A DNA stretch of 64,000 bases from JASGIT01 sp047601665 (GTDB taxonomy: Bacteria > Pseudomonadota > Gammaproteobacteria > Burkholderiales > Burkholderiaceae_C): assembly GCA_047601665.1 (NCBI GenBank), contig JASGIT010000001.1, forward strand, positions 1,860,001-1,924,000, written 5' to 3'. The notes under the pieces are model-generated. The model did no database searches. It was not told where the DNA came from and was given only the letters and a program-made list of their open reading frames with translations. A program made the translations under genes and the position numbers. Position 1 is the first letter of the stretch, and every line of letters begins with the position of its first letter. This document shows, in pieces, positions 19,000-26,751 of the stretch.

Positions 19000-20117
19000 C
19001 CCTCGAAGCCTTCCACCATTCCGAGCCGCTGACGCTGGGCGTGGAGCTGGAGCTGCAGCTCGTCAACACGCACGATTACGACCTCGCGCCCTACGCCGAG
19101 GACATGCTGCGCCTGATGCGCAAGACGCCGCTGCCCGGCAGCGTGGTGCCCGAGATGACCAACAGCATGATCGAGATCTCCACCGCCGTCTGCCGCAGCA
19201 GCCACGAGGTGCTGGGGCAGCTGGGCCAGATCCGCGACGCGCTGGTCAAGAGCGCCGACAAGCTCAACATCGCCGTGGCGGGCGGCGGCACGCACCCGTT
19301 CCAGATGTGGCACGAGCGGCGCATCTACGACAAGCCGCGCTTCCGCGAACTGTCGGAGCTGTACGGCTACCTGAGCAAGCAGTTCACCATCTTCGGCCAG
19401 CACGTGCACATCGGCTGCCCCAGCGCCGACGCGGCCCTGCTCATGCTGCACCGCATGAGCCGCTACATCCCGCACTGCATCGCGCTGTCGGCGTCGAGCC
19501 CCTACGTGCAGGGGCACGACACGGCGTTCGACTCGGCGCGGCTCAACTCGGTGTTCGCCTTCCCGCTGTCGGGCCGCGCGCCCTGCGTGCTGACCTGGGA
19601 CGAGTTCGGCCACTACTTCGACAAGATGACGCGCACCGGCGTCGTCAAGAGCATGAAGGACTTCTACTGGGACATCCGGCCCAAGCCCGAGTTCGGCACC
19701 ATCGAAATCCGCGTGTTCGACACCCCGCTGACCATCGAGCGCGCCGCCGCGCTCGCGGGCTTCGTGCAATCGCTGGCCGCGTGGTTCCTGGCCGAGCAGC
19801 CCTTCACGCCGCAGGAGGACGACTACCTCGTCTACACCTACAACCGCTTCCAGGCCTGCCGCTTCGGCCTGGACGCGGTCTACGTGGACCCGGCCACGGG
19901 CCAGCACCAGCCGCTGCGCGAACACCTGCTGCAGACGCTGCAGGCCATTGCCCCGCACGGCGCGGCCTACGGGGCCGAGGGCGCGCTGAAACTGCTGCGC
20001 CAGGAGACCGCGGCCGGCCAGAACGACGCGCGCTGGCTGCGCGAGCGGCAGCGCGAGGAGCAACTGCTGGGCGAGGTGAGCCGGCTGGCGGCGCAGCGGT
20101 TTCGGGGAAACCTCTGA
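18996..20117 (+). CDS. YbdK-type carboxylate-amine ligase (glutamate-cysteine ligase 2 family)
   Basis: 373 residues, the standard length. Signature stretches: LTLGVELELQLVNTHDYDL at residues 12-30, VPEMTNSMIEISTAVC, FGQHVHIGCPSADAALL and PEFGTIEIRVFDTPLTIERAAAL. The family has weak glutamate-cysteine ligase activity in vitro, and its normal substrate is uncertain. The ATG overlaps the antiporter stop, and its own stop overlaps the start of a small CxxCxxCC protein as CTGA, so three genes are probably coupled. Confidence 0.9.
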   Translation: MTLEAFHHSEPLTLGVELELQLVNTHDYDLAPYAEDMLRLMRKTPLPGSVVPEMTNSMIEISTAVCRSSHEVLGQLGQIRDALVKSADKLNIAVAGGGTHPFQMWHERRIYDKPRFRELSELYGYLSKQFTIFGQHVHIGCPSADAALLMLHRMSRYIPHCIALSASSPYVQGHDTAFDSARLNSVFAFPLSGRAPCVLTWDEFGHYFDKMTRTGVVKSMKDFYWDIRPKPEFGTIEIRVFDTPLTIERAAALAGFVQSLAAWFLAEQPFTPQEDDYLVYTYNRFQACRFGLDAVYVDPATGQHQPLREHLLQTLQAIAPHGAAYGAEGALKLLRQETAAGQNDARWLRERQREEQLLGEVSRLAAQRFRGNL

Positions 20118-20404
20118 ACGCCCACCGCACCATCCTCATCGAACCCGCCGCGCCGCCCAAGCCCGCCGTGGGCGCGCCCTGCAACGGCTGCGGCCTGTGC
20201 TGCCTAGACGAACCCTGCCCGCTGGGCATGGTGCTGTCGCGCCGCCGCCGGGGCGCCTGCGTGGCGCTGCGCTGGAGCGAGGCCGAGCAGCGCTACCGCT
20301 GCGGCGCGGTGGCGCACCCCTGGCTGGGGCGGCTGGCGCGGCGCTGGATTGCGGCGGGCGTGGGGTGCGACGCGGAGCTGCAGGTGCAAAATACTCCTGA
20401 ATAG
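20114..20404 (+). CDS. Small YkgJ-like protein with CxxCxxCC motif, probable CTG start
   Basis: About 96 residues. CNGCGLCCLDEPCPLGMVL (about residues 24-42) matches the metal-chelating CxxCxxCC motif of the YkgJ family; further Cys occur at CVALRW, RCGAV and GVGCD. Codon bias is good, so it is a real gene, yet the frame has no ATG, GTG or TTG near the homology start. The best start is CTG 20114, whose last two bases form the ybdK-type stop (CTGA), with GGGG AAA just upstream. The end of the frame runs into a repeat, which supplies its last codons. Role unknown; probably iron or zinc binding. Confidence 0.68.
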   Translation: MNAHRTILIEPAAPPKPAVGAPCNGCGLCCLDEPCPLGMVLSRRRRGACVALRWSEAEQRYRCGAVAHPWLGRLARRWIAAGVGCDAELQVQNTPE

Positions 20405-20450
20405 ATAGCTGCCAGCGCTTGCTGCATAAGCGCTGGAGGCCATTTTGACC
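20393..20450 (+). repeat. Palindromic repeat copy, intergenic before thiL
   Basis: Full copy: ACTCCTGAATAGATAGCTG, then the perfect stem CCAGCGCTT (20412-20420) / AAGCGCTGG (20428-20436), then AGGCCATTTTGACC. It covers the stop codon of the CxxCxxCC gene and ends just before thiL. It can fold as a hairpin in mRNA. Confidence 0.85.
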
Positions 20451-20463
20451 ACAAAGGCCACCC

Positions 20464-21447
20464 ATGGGTGAATTCGACCTCATAGCCCGCTACTTCACCC
20501 GACCCGTGCGACGCGCCGCCCTGGGCGTGGGCGACGACTGCGCTTTGCTCGCCCCCGCGCCGGGGATGCAGCTCGCGGTGTCTTCCGACATGCTGGTCGA
20601 AGGCCGCCACTTCTTTGCCGGCGTGGACCCGCGCACCCTGGGCCACAAGGCGCTGGCGGTGAACCTGTCCGATCTGGCTGCCTGCGGCGCCAGGCCCCTG
20701 GCCTTCACCCTCGCGCTGGCGCTGCCGCGCGTGGAGGAGCCCTGGCTGCAAGCCTTTGCCGCAGGGCTGCTGGCGCTGGCCGACGCGCATGGCTGCGAAC
20801 TGGTGGGCGGCGACACCACGGGTGGCCCGCTGAACATCTGCATCACCGTCTTTGGCGAAGTGCCGCCCGGTCAAGCCCTGCTGCGCAGCGGCGCGCAGGC
20901 GGGCGATGACCTGTGGGTCAGCGGCACGCTGGGCGACGCGCGGCTGGCGCTCGAAGCGCTGCAAGGCCAGATTGCATTGCCGCCCGAGACGTTGGCGCAG
21001 GCCCGCGCCCGGCTCGAAGCGCCCACCCCCCGCGTGGCGCTGGGCCAGGCGCTGCGCGGCATTGCGACCAGCGCGCTGGATCTGAGCGACGGGCTGCTGG
21101 GCGACCTGGGCCATATCCTTAAGGCCAGCTGCGTCGGGGCCGACATCGAACTGGCGGAAACTTCAAAATTGATAGCTGCCAGCGCTTTATTCACAAGCGC
21201 TGGTGGCCTATTTGACTCGGAATTACTGCACCGCTGCACCTTGGCGGGTGGCGACGACTACGAACTCGCCTTCACCGCACCGCCCGCACGGCGCGAGGCC
21301 GTGCAGCACGCCGCCGCCAGCGCCCGCACCCCCGTCACCCGCATAGGCCGCATCAGCGCCCAGCCGGGGCTGCGGCTCTGGGATGCCCAAGGCAACGCGG
21401 TGGCGCAGCGCTGGGCGTCGTTCGACCACTTCCAGCGCGGTGCATAG
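20464..21447 (+). CDS. thiL: Thiamine-monophosphate kinase
   Basis: 327 residues. Phosphorylates thiamine monophosphate to the active pyrophosphate. Motifs in order: GVGDDCALLAP (about 21-31), SSDMLVEGRHF, LGHKALAVNLSDLAACGARPL, VGGDTTGG (about 116-123), ALDLSDGLLGDLGHI (about 204-218) and AGGDDYELAFT (about 259-269). Between the last two, residues about 234-251 (SKLIAASALFTSAGGLFDSE) are encoded by an in-frame copy of the genomic repeat, lying in a segment that is variable in the family. In relatives thiL is followed directly by pgpA; here an Fsr/AraC pair intervenes. Confidence 0.95.
   Translation: MGEFDLIARYFTRPVRRAALGVGDDCALLAPAPGMQLAVSSDMLVEGRHFFAGVDPRTLGHKALAVNLSDLAACGARPLAFTLALALPRVEEPWLQAFAAGLLALADAHGCELVGGDTTGGPLNICITVFGEVPPGQALLRSGAQAGDDLWVSGTLGDARLALEALQGQIALPPETLAQARARLEAPTPRVALGQALRGIATSALDLSDGLLGDLGHILKASCVGADIELAETSKLIAASALFTSAGGLFDSELLHRCTLAGGDDYELAFTAPPARREAVQHAAASARTPVTRIGRISAQPGLRLWDAQGNAVAQRWASFDHFQRGA
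21165..21218 (+). repeat. Palindromic repeat copy inside the thiL reading frame
   Basis: Contains AAAATTGATAGCTG, the perfect stem CCAGCGCTT (21179-21187) / AAGCGCTGG (21195-21203) and TGGCCTATTTGAC. It is nearly the same as the intergenic copy at 20393, yet it stays open in the thiL frame and adds about 18 amino acids. Confidence 0.85.
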
Positions 21448-21457
21448 ACACCAGGGC

Positions 21458-22675
21458 TCACGCCTTCTTGCCCACCCTCGGCAGCAGCGCCGCCACCATG
21501 CCCAGCAGCGGCAGGTAGGCGATCACCTGGTACACGTAGTCGATGCTGGTGCGGTCGGCCAGCAGCCCCAGCAGCGCCGCGCCCAGGCCGCCCATGCCAA
21601 AGGCGAAGCCGAAGAACAGGCCCGACACCATGCCCACTTTGCCCGGAATCAATTCCTGCGCGTAGACCAGGATGGCCGAGAACGCCGACGACAGGATCAG
21701 CCCGATGGCGATGGTCAGCGCCACCGTCCAGAACAGGTTGGCGTGCGGCAGCAGCAGCGCGAACGGCGCCACGCCCAGGATGGAGGCCCAGATCACCGGC
21801 TTGCGCCCGATGCGGTCGCCGATCGGCCCGCCCATCAGCGTGCCCAGCGCCGAGGCGAACAGGAACACGAACAGCAGCACCTGCGCGTTCTGCACGCCCA
21901 CGCCGAAGTGGTGGATCAGGTAGAACGTGTAGAAGCTCGAAATGCCCGCGATGTAGAAGTACTTCGAGAAGATCAGCACCAGCAGCACGCCCACCGCAAA
22001 CAGCACCGTGCTGCGCGGCAGGCTGGCCACCGCCTTGGGCGCGGCCTTGGCCGTGCGGCGCTGGTGCGCGTACCAGCGGCTCACGTGCGTGAGCAGGAAG
22101 ATGCCCGCCAAGGCCGCCAGCGCGAACCACGCCGCGCTGTGCTGCCCGAACGGCACCACCACGGCGGCGGCCAGCAGCGGCCCCAGCGCGCTGCCTGTGT
22201 TGCCGCCCACCTGGAACAGCGACTGCGCGAGGCCGTGCCGCCCGCCCGAGGCCATGCGCGCCACGCGCGACGACTCGGGGTGGAACACGGCAGACCCCGT
22301 GCCCACCAGCGCCGCCGCGAGCAGCACCGTGTGGAAGTTGGGCGCGAACGCCAGCAGCAGCAGGCCGCACAGCGTGAAGCACATGCCCACCGGCAGCGAA
22401 TACGGCGTGCTGCGCCGGTCGGTGTACAGGCCCACCAGCGGCTGGAACAGCGAGGCCGTGAGTTGGTAGGTCAGCGTGATCAGGCCGATCTGCCCGAAGC
22501 TCAGGTGGAAGTTGCCCTGCAGCACCGGGTACATCGCCAGGATCAGCGACTGCATCATGTCGTTGATGAGGTGCGAGGCGCTGATCGCGCCCAGCACGCC
22601 AAAAGCCGCCTGCGGCTTGGCCGCGGCGTTGGAGGGGAGTGCAATGGTGGACATAGTGCTGCGCATGGTAGGCAT
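21458..22675 (-). CDS. fsr: MFS exporter, fosmidomycin-resistance (Fsr) type
   Basis: 405 residues with twelve membrane segments, the same size as E. coli Fsr. Recognisable parts: ISASHLINDMMQSLILAMYPVL near the N-terminus, FGQIGLITLTYQLTASLFQPLVGLYTDRR (the loop 2-3 MFS motif region), GTGSAVFHPESSRVARMASGG, a strong Fsr feature, and GPIGDRIGRKPVIWASILG. It probably exports a small toxic compound; the true substrate is unknown. Starts at 22675, 22666 or 22654 are all possible and none has a clear ribosome binding site. It is divergent from an AraC regulator that probably controls it. Confidence 0.85.
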   Translation of the reverse strand: MPTMRSTMSTIALPSNAAAKPQAAFGVLGAISASHLINDMMQSLILAMYPVLQGNFHLSFGQIGLITLTYQLTASLFQPLVGLYTDRRSTPYSLPVGMCFTLCGLLLLAFAPNFHTVLLAAALVGTGSAVFHPESSRVARMASGGRHGLAQSLFQVGGNTGSALGPLLAAAVVVPFGQHSAAWFALAALAGIFLLTHVSRWYAHQRRTAKAAPKAVASLPRSTVLFAVGVLLVLIFSKYFYIAGISSFYTFYLIHHFGVGVQNAQVLLFVFLFASALGTLMGGPIGDRIGRKPVIWASILGVAPFALLLPHANLFWTVALTIAIGLILSSAFSAILVYAQELIPGKVGMVSGLFFGFAFGMGGLGAALLGLLADRTSIDYVYQVIAYLPLLGMVAALLPRVGKKA

Positions 22676-22727
22676 AAGATGAGAACCCGTCTTGCGCCAA
22701 TCTCCCTTGCATCTTTGCAAAAAGGAC

Positions 22728-23501
22728 ATGACTTCCCAACCCCTCTCCTGGCCCGACATCGACGCGGGCGACTTGCCCGTGGCCGCCCGCGCCACCAACT
22801 ACATGGGTGGCGAGGCCACGGGCGCCCACCACCACCCGCGCCACCACCAGCTCATCCACGCCGTGCACGGCGTGATGGTGGTCGTGGCCGACGCGGGCCA
22901 ATGGATCGTGCCGCCCACGCGCGGCATCTGGATGCCCGCCGGCATGACGCACAGCGTGCGCCACCTGGGCGAGGTGCACATGCGCAGCCTGTTCGTGCGG
23001 CCCGACGCCGCCCCCGGCCTGGCCGAGGCCGCGCAGGTGGTGGGCATCTCGCCCCTGCTGCGCGAACTCATCCAGGCCGCGATGGACGTGGCCCGGCCCT
23101 ACGTGCCCGACTCCCGCGACGGCCGCCTGATGCGCCTGCTGCTCGACGAACTGCGCGCCCTGCCCGTGCTGCCCATGCACCTGCCGCACCCGGCCGACCC
23201 GCGCCTGCAACGCATCTGCCAACACCTGCAGCAGCGGCCCGACGACGCATCGACGCTGGACGACTGGGCCGCGCGCCTGGGCGTCAACCCCAAGACCCTG
23301 CAGCGCCTGTTCACGCGCGACACCGGCATGGGCTTTGGCCGCTGGCGCCAGCAGGCGCGCCTGCTGCACGCGCTGGAGCGGCTGGCGCAGGGCGAGCGCG
23401 TGATCGACGCCGCCCTCGCCGCGGGCTACGACAGCCCCGGCGCGTTCGCCACCATGTTCAAGCGGCAGTTCGGGCAGTCGCCGAGCGGGTTCTTCCGCTA
23501 G
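22728..23501 (+). CDS. AraC family regulator with N-terminal cupin
   Basis: 257 residues. The cupin half holds HHHPRHHQLIHAVHGVMVVV and PPTRGIWMPAGMTHSVRHLG. The C-terminal double helix-turn-helix shows LDDWAARLGVNPKTLQRLFTRDTG and VIDAALAAGYDSPGAFATMFKRQFGQSPSGFFR (about residues 178-257). This is the NimR/YeaM-like subgroup that tends to sit divergent from an MFS exporter, as here with fsr. ATG 22728 has AAAGGA directly upstream. Confidence 0.9.
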   Translation: MTSQPLSWPDIDAGDLPVAARATNYMGGEATGAHHHPRHHQLIHAVHGVMVVVADAGQWIVPPTRGIWMPAGMTHSVRHLGEVHMRSLFVRPDAAPGLAEAAQVVGISPLLRELIQAAMDVARPYVPDSRDGRLMRLLLDELRALPVLPMHLPHPADPRLQRICQHLQQRPDDASTLDDWAARLGVNPKTLQRLFTRDTGMGFGRWRQQARLLHALERLAQGERVIDAALAAGYDSPGAFATMFKRQFGQSPSGFFR

Positions 23502-23526
23502 CCGCTGCTTCGATAATCCACGGCTT

Positions 23527-24045
23527 ATGCCCGATACCCATCCGCCCCGCCGCGCCACGCGCGCCTTCCTGCTCGCGCACCCCGCGCACCTCGTGGCGCT
23601 GGGCTTCGGCAGCGGCCTGTCGCCGGTCGCCCCCGGCACCGTGGGCACGCTGTGGGGCTGGGCGGCCTTCCTGGTCCTGCAGCTGTGGCTCTCGCCCTGG
23701 CAGATGGGCTGGCTGATTGCCGCGTCGCTGCCCGTGGGCTGGTGGGCCTGCACCGTCACCGCCCGGCACCTGGGCGTGGCCGACCCCGGCAGCGTCGTGT
23801 GGGACGAGATCGTGGCCATCTGGCTGGTGCTGTGGCTGGCCATGCCCATGGGCTTCCTGGGCCAGCTCGCGGCGTTCGCGCTGTTCCGCTATTTCGACGC
23901 GGCCAAGCCCGGCCCGGTGGGCTGGGCCGACCAGCTGTTCAAAGGCTTCGGCTGGCGCGGCGGCTTCGGCATCCTGTGGGACGACCTGGTGGCCGCGTTC
24001 TGCACGCTGTTCGTGATCGCGCTCTGGCGGCACTTCATGGGGTAA
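23527..24045 (+). CDS. pgpA: Phosphatidylglycerophosphatase A
   Basis: 172 residues. Dephosphorylates phosphatidylglycerophosphate at the inner membrane in phosphatidylglycerol synthesis. Family markers: GFGSGLSPVAPGTVGTLWGW (about 26-45), DPGSVVWDEIVAIWLV (the acidic DE catalytic block), RYFDAAKPGPVGWADQ and GFGILWDDLVAAF. Four membrane segments are visible. It is followed five bases later by pncC, and in relatives follows thiL. Confidence 0.95.
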   Translation: MPDTHPPRRATRAFLLAHPAHLVALGFGSGLSPVAPGTVGTLWGWAAFLVLQLWLSPWQMGWLIAASLPVGWWACTVTARHLGVADPGSVVWDEIVAIWLVLWLAMPMGFLGQLAAFALFRYFDAAKPGPVGWADQLFKGFGWRGGFGILWDDLVAAFCTLFVIALWRHFMG

Positions 24046-24049
24046 CCAT

Positions 24050-24565
24050 ATGCTATTGAAAAATGAGCTATCGGCGCTTGATGGGCATGGGCTGCAGGCC
24101 TGTTTGGTTCAAATCGCCGAAGGGCTGTCCGCACGCGGCTGGATGCTGGCCACGGCCGAAAGCTGCACGGGCGGGATGATCGCGGCGGCGTGCACCGACC
24201 TGTCCGGCTCCAGCCAGTGGTTCGAGCGCGGCTTCGTCACCTATTCGAACGCCGCCAAGGCCGAATTGCTGGGCGTGCCCGAGGCGTTGATAGCCCAGCA
24301 CGGCGCGGTCAGCGAACCCGTGGCGCGCGCCATGGCCGAAGGGGCCGTGGCCCACTCGCGCGCCCAGGCCAGCGTGGCGGTGACGGGCGTGGCCGGCCCC
24401 ACGGGCGGCACGGCGGACAAGCCCGTGGGCCTGGTGTGGTTCGGCTGGTGCGTGAACGGCGCGACGCACAGCGAATCACAACGCTTTGCCGGCGACCGCG
24501 CGGCGGTGCGCGCCGCCACGGTGCGCCATGCGCTGGCGCGGCTGCTAGCGCTCAGCGCGTGTTGA
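24050..24565 (+). CDS. pncC: Nicotinamide-nucleotide amidohydrolase (CinA C-terminal domain)
   Basis: 171 residues, a stand-alone CinA C-terminal domain that deamidates NMN to nicotinate mononucleotide in NAD recycling. The signature ATAESCTGGMIAAACTDLSGSS lies at about residues 34-55, followed by GFVTYSNAAKAELLGV and VAVTGVAGPTGGTADKPVGLVWF. The first 20 or so codons, including the start region, lie in a copy of the genomic repeat, so the N-terminal extension MLLKNELSALDGHGLQACLV comes from the repeat. Confidence 0.93.
   Translation: MLLKNELSALDGHGLQACLVQIAEGLSARGWMLATAESCTGGMIAAACTDLSGSSQWFERGFVTYSNAAKAELLGVPEALIAQHGAVSEPVARAMAEGAVAHSRAQASVAVTGVAGPTGGTADKPVGLVWFGWCVNGATHSESQRFAGDRAAVRAATVRHALARLLALSAC
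24051..24113 (+). repeat. Palindromic repeat copy forming the 5' end of pncC
   Basis: TGCTATTGAAAAATGAGCT, GGCGCTTGATGGGCAT, GGCTGCAGGCCTGTTTGG and TTCAAATC follow the repeat order (CTATTGA / AGCT / GCGCTTGATGG / GGCC.TTTG / TTCAAAT), with the second stem arm decayed. It starts within the first codon of pncC. Confidence 0.7.
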
Positions 24566-24599
24566 CGATGGCGTATGAAATCGGCGCGGCCCTTAGCCA

Positions 24600-24700
24600 G
24601 CAGACACCGAGCAAGGGCCGCCCCGCAGCGAGGGTGTCGTCCCCCTGCCCGGCGAAGCCGAGAGCGGGGGGATGGAGCGCAGCGACATAGGGGGGTGTTA
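24600..24700. repeat. Second repeat type (GC-rich hairpin element) between pncC and a permease gene
   Basis: About 100 non-coding bases with G and C runs: GTCGTCCCCCTGCCCGGCG, AAGCCGAGAGCGGGGGGATG and GAGCGCAGCGACATAGGGGG. The C run and G runs can pair. I recognise this kind of element as common between genes in Comamonadaceae, from memory only. It separates two convergent genes and may act as a two-way transcription stop. Confidence 0.5.
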
Positions 24701-25573
24701 GCGTGTCTCCCGCACCGTGAGCCACGCGCTCATCGCTCCGCTCAGCGCGATCACCCCCATCCCCGCCAGCGACCAGCGGTCGGGCATGTGCCCGTACAGC
24801 GCCCAGCCCAGCAGCATGGCACAGGCGATCTGGCTGTACAGGAACGGCGCGATGGTCGCGGGCGTGGCGCGCACGTAGGCCTTCAGCAGCAGCAGGTGGC
24901 CCAGCGTGCTCCACAGGCCCATGGACACGGTGCCCACCCACAGCCAGGGGTTGTCCACCCGCGTCCACACGAAGGGCAGGCCCAGCGAGGTGAGGGCGGT
25001 GGCGATCCAGCCGGTGTAGAAGTGCGTGGTGGCGGGCACGTCCAGCCCCGCCATCTTGCTGCTGATGATCTGGTAGCCCGTGCCGGTGACCAACATGCAC
25101 AGCGGCAGCAGCAGCGCCCAGTTGAACGCTTCGCCGCCGGGGCGGATGATGGTCAGCACGCCCGCCAGCCCCAGCCCCACCAGCGCCCAGCGCGGCGCGC
25201 TCACGCGCTGGCGCAGCCAGAAGGCGGCCACCAGCGTGACGCACAGCGGCGTGGCGGCGGCAATGGCGGTGAACTCGGCCAGCGGCATGTGCTGGAGGCT
25301 GAAGAACGCGAACAGGCTGGTGCCCGCGAACAGCGCCGCGCGCAGGCACTGGAAGCGCGGGTGCGCCGTGCGCGGCAGCCGCCAGCCGTTCTGCGGCAGC
25401 ACCCAGGCCGTGGTGATGAGCGACTGAAACAGGTAGCGCAGCCACAGCGCCATGAACATGGGCAGCGCGGCGCTCACGAGCTTGGTGCTGGCGTCCAGCA
25501 GGGCGAAGCAGACGCAGGCGCCCACCGTGAGGCCAATGCCCGCGAGGGCAGAGCGCCGCGCATCGCTGCTCAT
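24698..25573 (-). CDS. EamA/DMT superfamily transporter
   Basis: 291 residues, ten membrane segments in two EamA repeats. Typical parts: CVCFALLDASTKLVSAALPMF, LFAFFSLQHMPLAEFTAIAAATPLCVTLVAAFWLRQRVSAPRW (end of first repeat), and LLLLKAYVRATPATIAPFLYSQIACAMLLGW in the second. It moves an unknown metabolite across the inner membrane. ATG 25573 overlaps the queA stop (ATGA), so it is co-translated with queA. Confidence 0.87.
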   Translation of the reverse strand: MSSDARRSALAGIGLTVGACVCFALLDASTKLVSAALPMFMALWLRYLFQSLITTAWVLPQNGWRLPRTAHPRFQCLRAALFAGTSLFAFFSLQHMPLAEFTAIAAATPLCVTLVAAFWLRQRVSAPRWALVGLGLAGVLTIIRPGGEAFNWALLLPLCMLVTGTGYQIISSKMAGLDVPATTHFYTGWIATALTSLGLPFVWTRVDNPWLWVGTVSMGLWSTLGHLLLLKAYVRATPATIAPFLYSQIACAMLLGWALYGHMPDRWSLAGMGVIALSGAMSAWLTVRETR

Positions 25574-26655
25574 GCGCGTTCCGCGCGTTCCAGCAGCATC
25601 GAATCGCCGTAGCTGAAGAAGCGGTAGCGCTGGTCGACCGCGTGGCGGTACAGCGCCATCACCTGGTCGTAGCCCGCGAAGGCGCTCACCAGCATCATCA
25701 GCGTGCTCTTGGGCAGGTGGAAGTTGGTGACGAGCAGGTCGGCCACCTGGAAGCGGAAGCCCGGCGTGATGAAGATGCGCGTCTCGCCTGTGGTCTGGCC
25801 CGTCTGCGCCCAGGATTCGAGCGTGCGGACGGTGGTGGTGCCCACGGCCACCACGCGGCCGCCGCGCGCGCGGCAGCGCTCCAGCGCGGCCAGGGTGGCC
25901 AGGGGCAGGTCGTACCACTCGCTGTGCATCTGGTGCTCGGCGATGTTTTCGGTCTTCACGGGCTGGAAGGTGCCCGCGCCCACGTGCAGGGTGACGTGGG
26001 CGCGCTCCACGCCGCGCTCGGCCAGGGCGGCGAGCACGGCGTCGTCGAAGTGCAGCGCCGCCGTGGGCGCGGCCACGGCGCCGGGCGCGCGGGCGAACAC
26101 GGTCTGGTAGCGCTCGGCGTCCTCGGCTTCATCCGGATCGTGATCGGCGTTCTGCTGGCGCTCGATATAAGGCGGCAGCGGCAGGTGGCCGTGGCGCTCC
26201 ATCAGTTCCCACGGGGTCTCGCCGTTCGGGCCGGCGAGGGCGAAGCGGAACAGCGGGCCGTCCGCGTCGGGCCAGCGCGAGAGCAGGGTGGCCGTGAAGC
26301 CGCCCTTTTCCACGCCGCCCGCCAGGTGCAGCGTGGCCCCGATGGCGGGCTTCTTGCTCACCTTCATGTGCGCCACCACCTCGTTGCCCGTCAGCACGCG
26401 CTCGATCAACAACTCCAGCTTGCCGCCGCTGGCCTTCTCGCCGAACACGCGCGCCTTGACCACGCGGGTGTCGTTGAACACGAGCAGATCGCCCGCGCGC
26501 AACAGGCCGGGCAATTCGCGGAAGACGCGGTCCACCGGCTGCGCGGCGCGCCCGTCCAGCAGGCGCGAGGCGCTGCGTTCGGTGGCGGGGTGTTGGGCGA
26601 TGAGGGATTCGGGCAGCGAGAAATCGAAGTCGCTGAGAGTGAAGGGGCGCTGCAC
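25570..26655 (-). CDS. queA: S-adenosylmethionine:tRNA ribosyltransferase-isomerase
   Basis: 361 residues. Makes epoxyqueuosine in tRNA anticodons from preQ1-tRNA and SAM. Conserved stretches: FDFSLPESLIAQHPATERSASRLL (about 8-31), GDLLVFNDTRVVKARVFG, HGHLPLPPYIER, APTAALHFDDAVLAAL, VTLHVGAGTFQPVK and TNFHLPKSTLMMLVSAFAG. GTG 26655 is chosen from the family start. The downstream DMT gene overlaps it. In several betaproteobacteria queA lies near recG; here about 14 kb separates them. Confidence 0.95.
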   Translation of the reverse strand: MQRPFTLSDFDFSLPESLIAQHPATERSASRLLDGRAAQPVDRVFRELPGLLRAGDLLVFNDTRVVKARVFGEKASGGKLELLIERVLTGNEVVAHMKVSKKPAIGATLHLAGGVEKGGFTATLLSRWPDADGPLFRFALAGPNGETPWELMERHGHLPLPPYIERQQNADHDPDEAEDAERYQTVFARAPGAVAAPTAALHFDDAVLAALAERGVERAHVTLHVGAGTFQPVKTENIAEHQMHSEWYDLPLATLAALERCRARGGRVVAVGTTTVRTLESWAQTGQTTGETRIFITPGFRFQVADLLVTNFHLPKSTLMMLVSAFAGYDQVMALYRHAVDQRYRFFSYGDSMLLERAERA

Positions 26656-26751
26656 GGGAATGGGGCGGAGGGCGGGGCGGGAAAACCCGGATTGTCGCAA
26701 ATCGTGCAGATTTCTGCGCGATGATGGGGCGCCCATTGGAGACCCGCCCCC

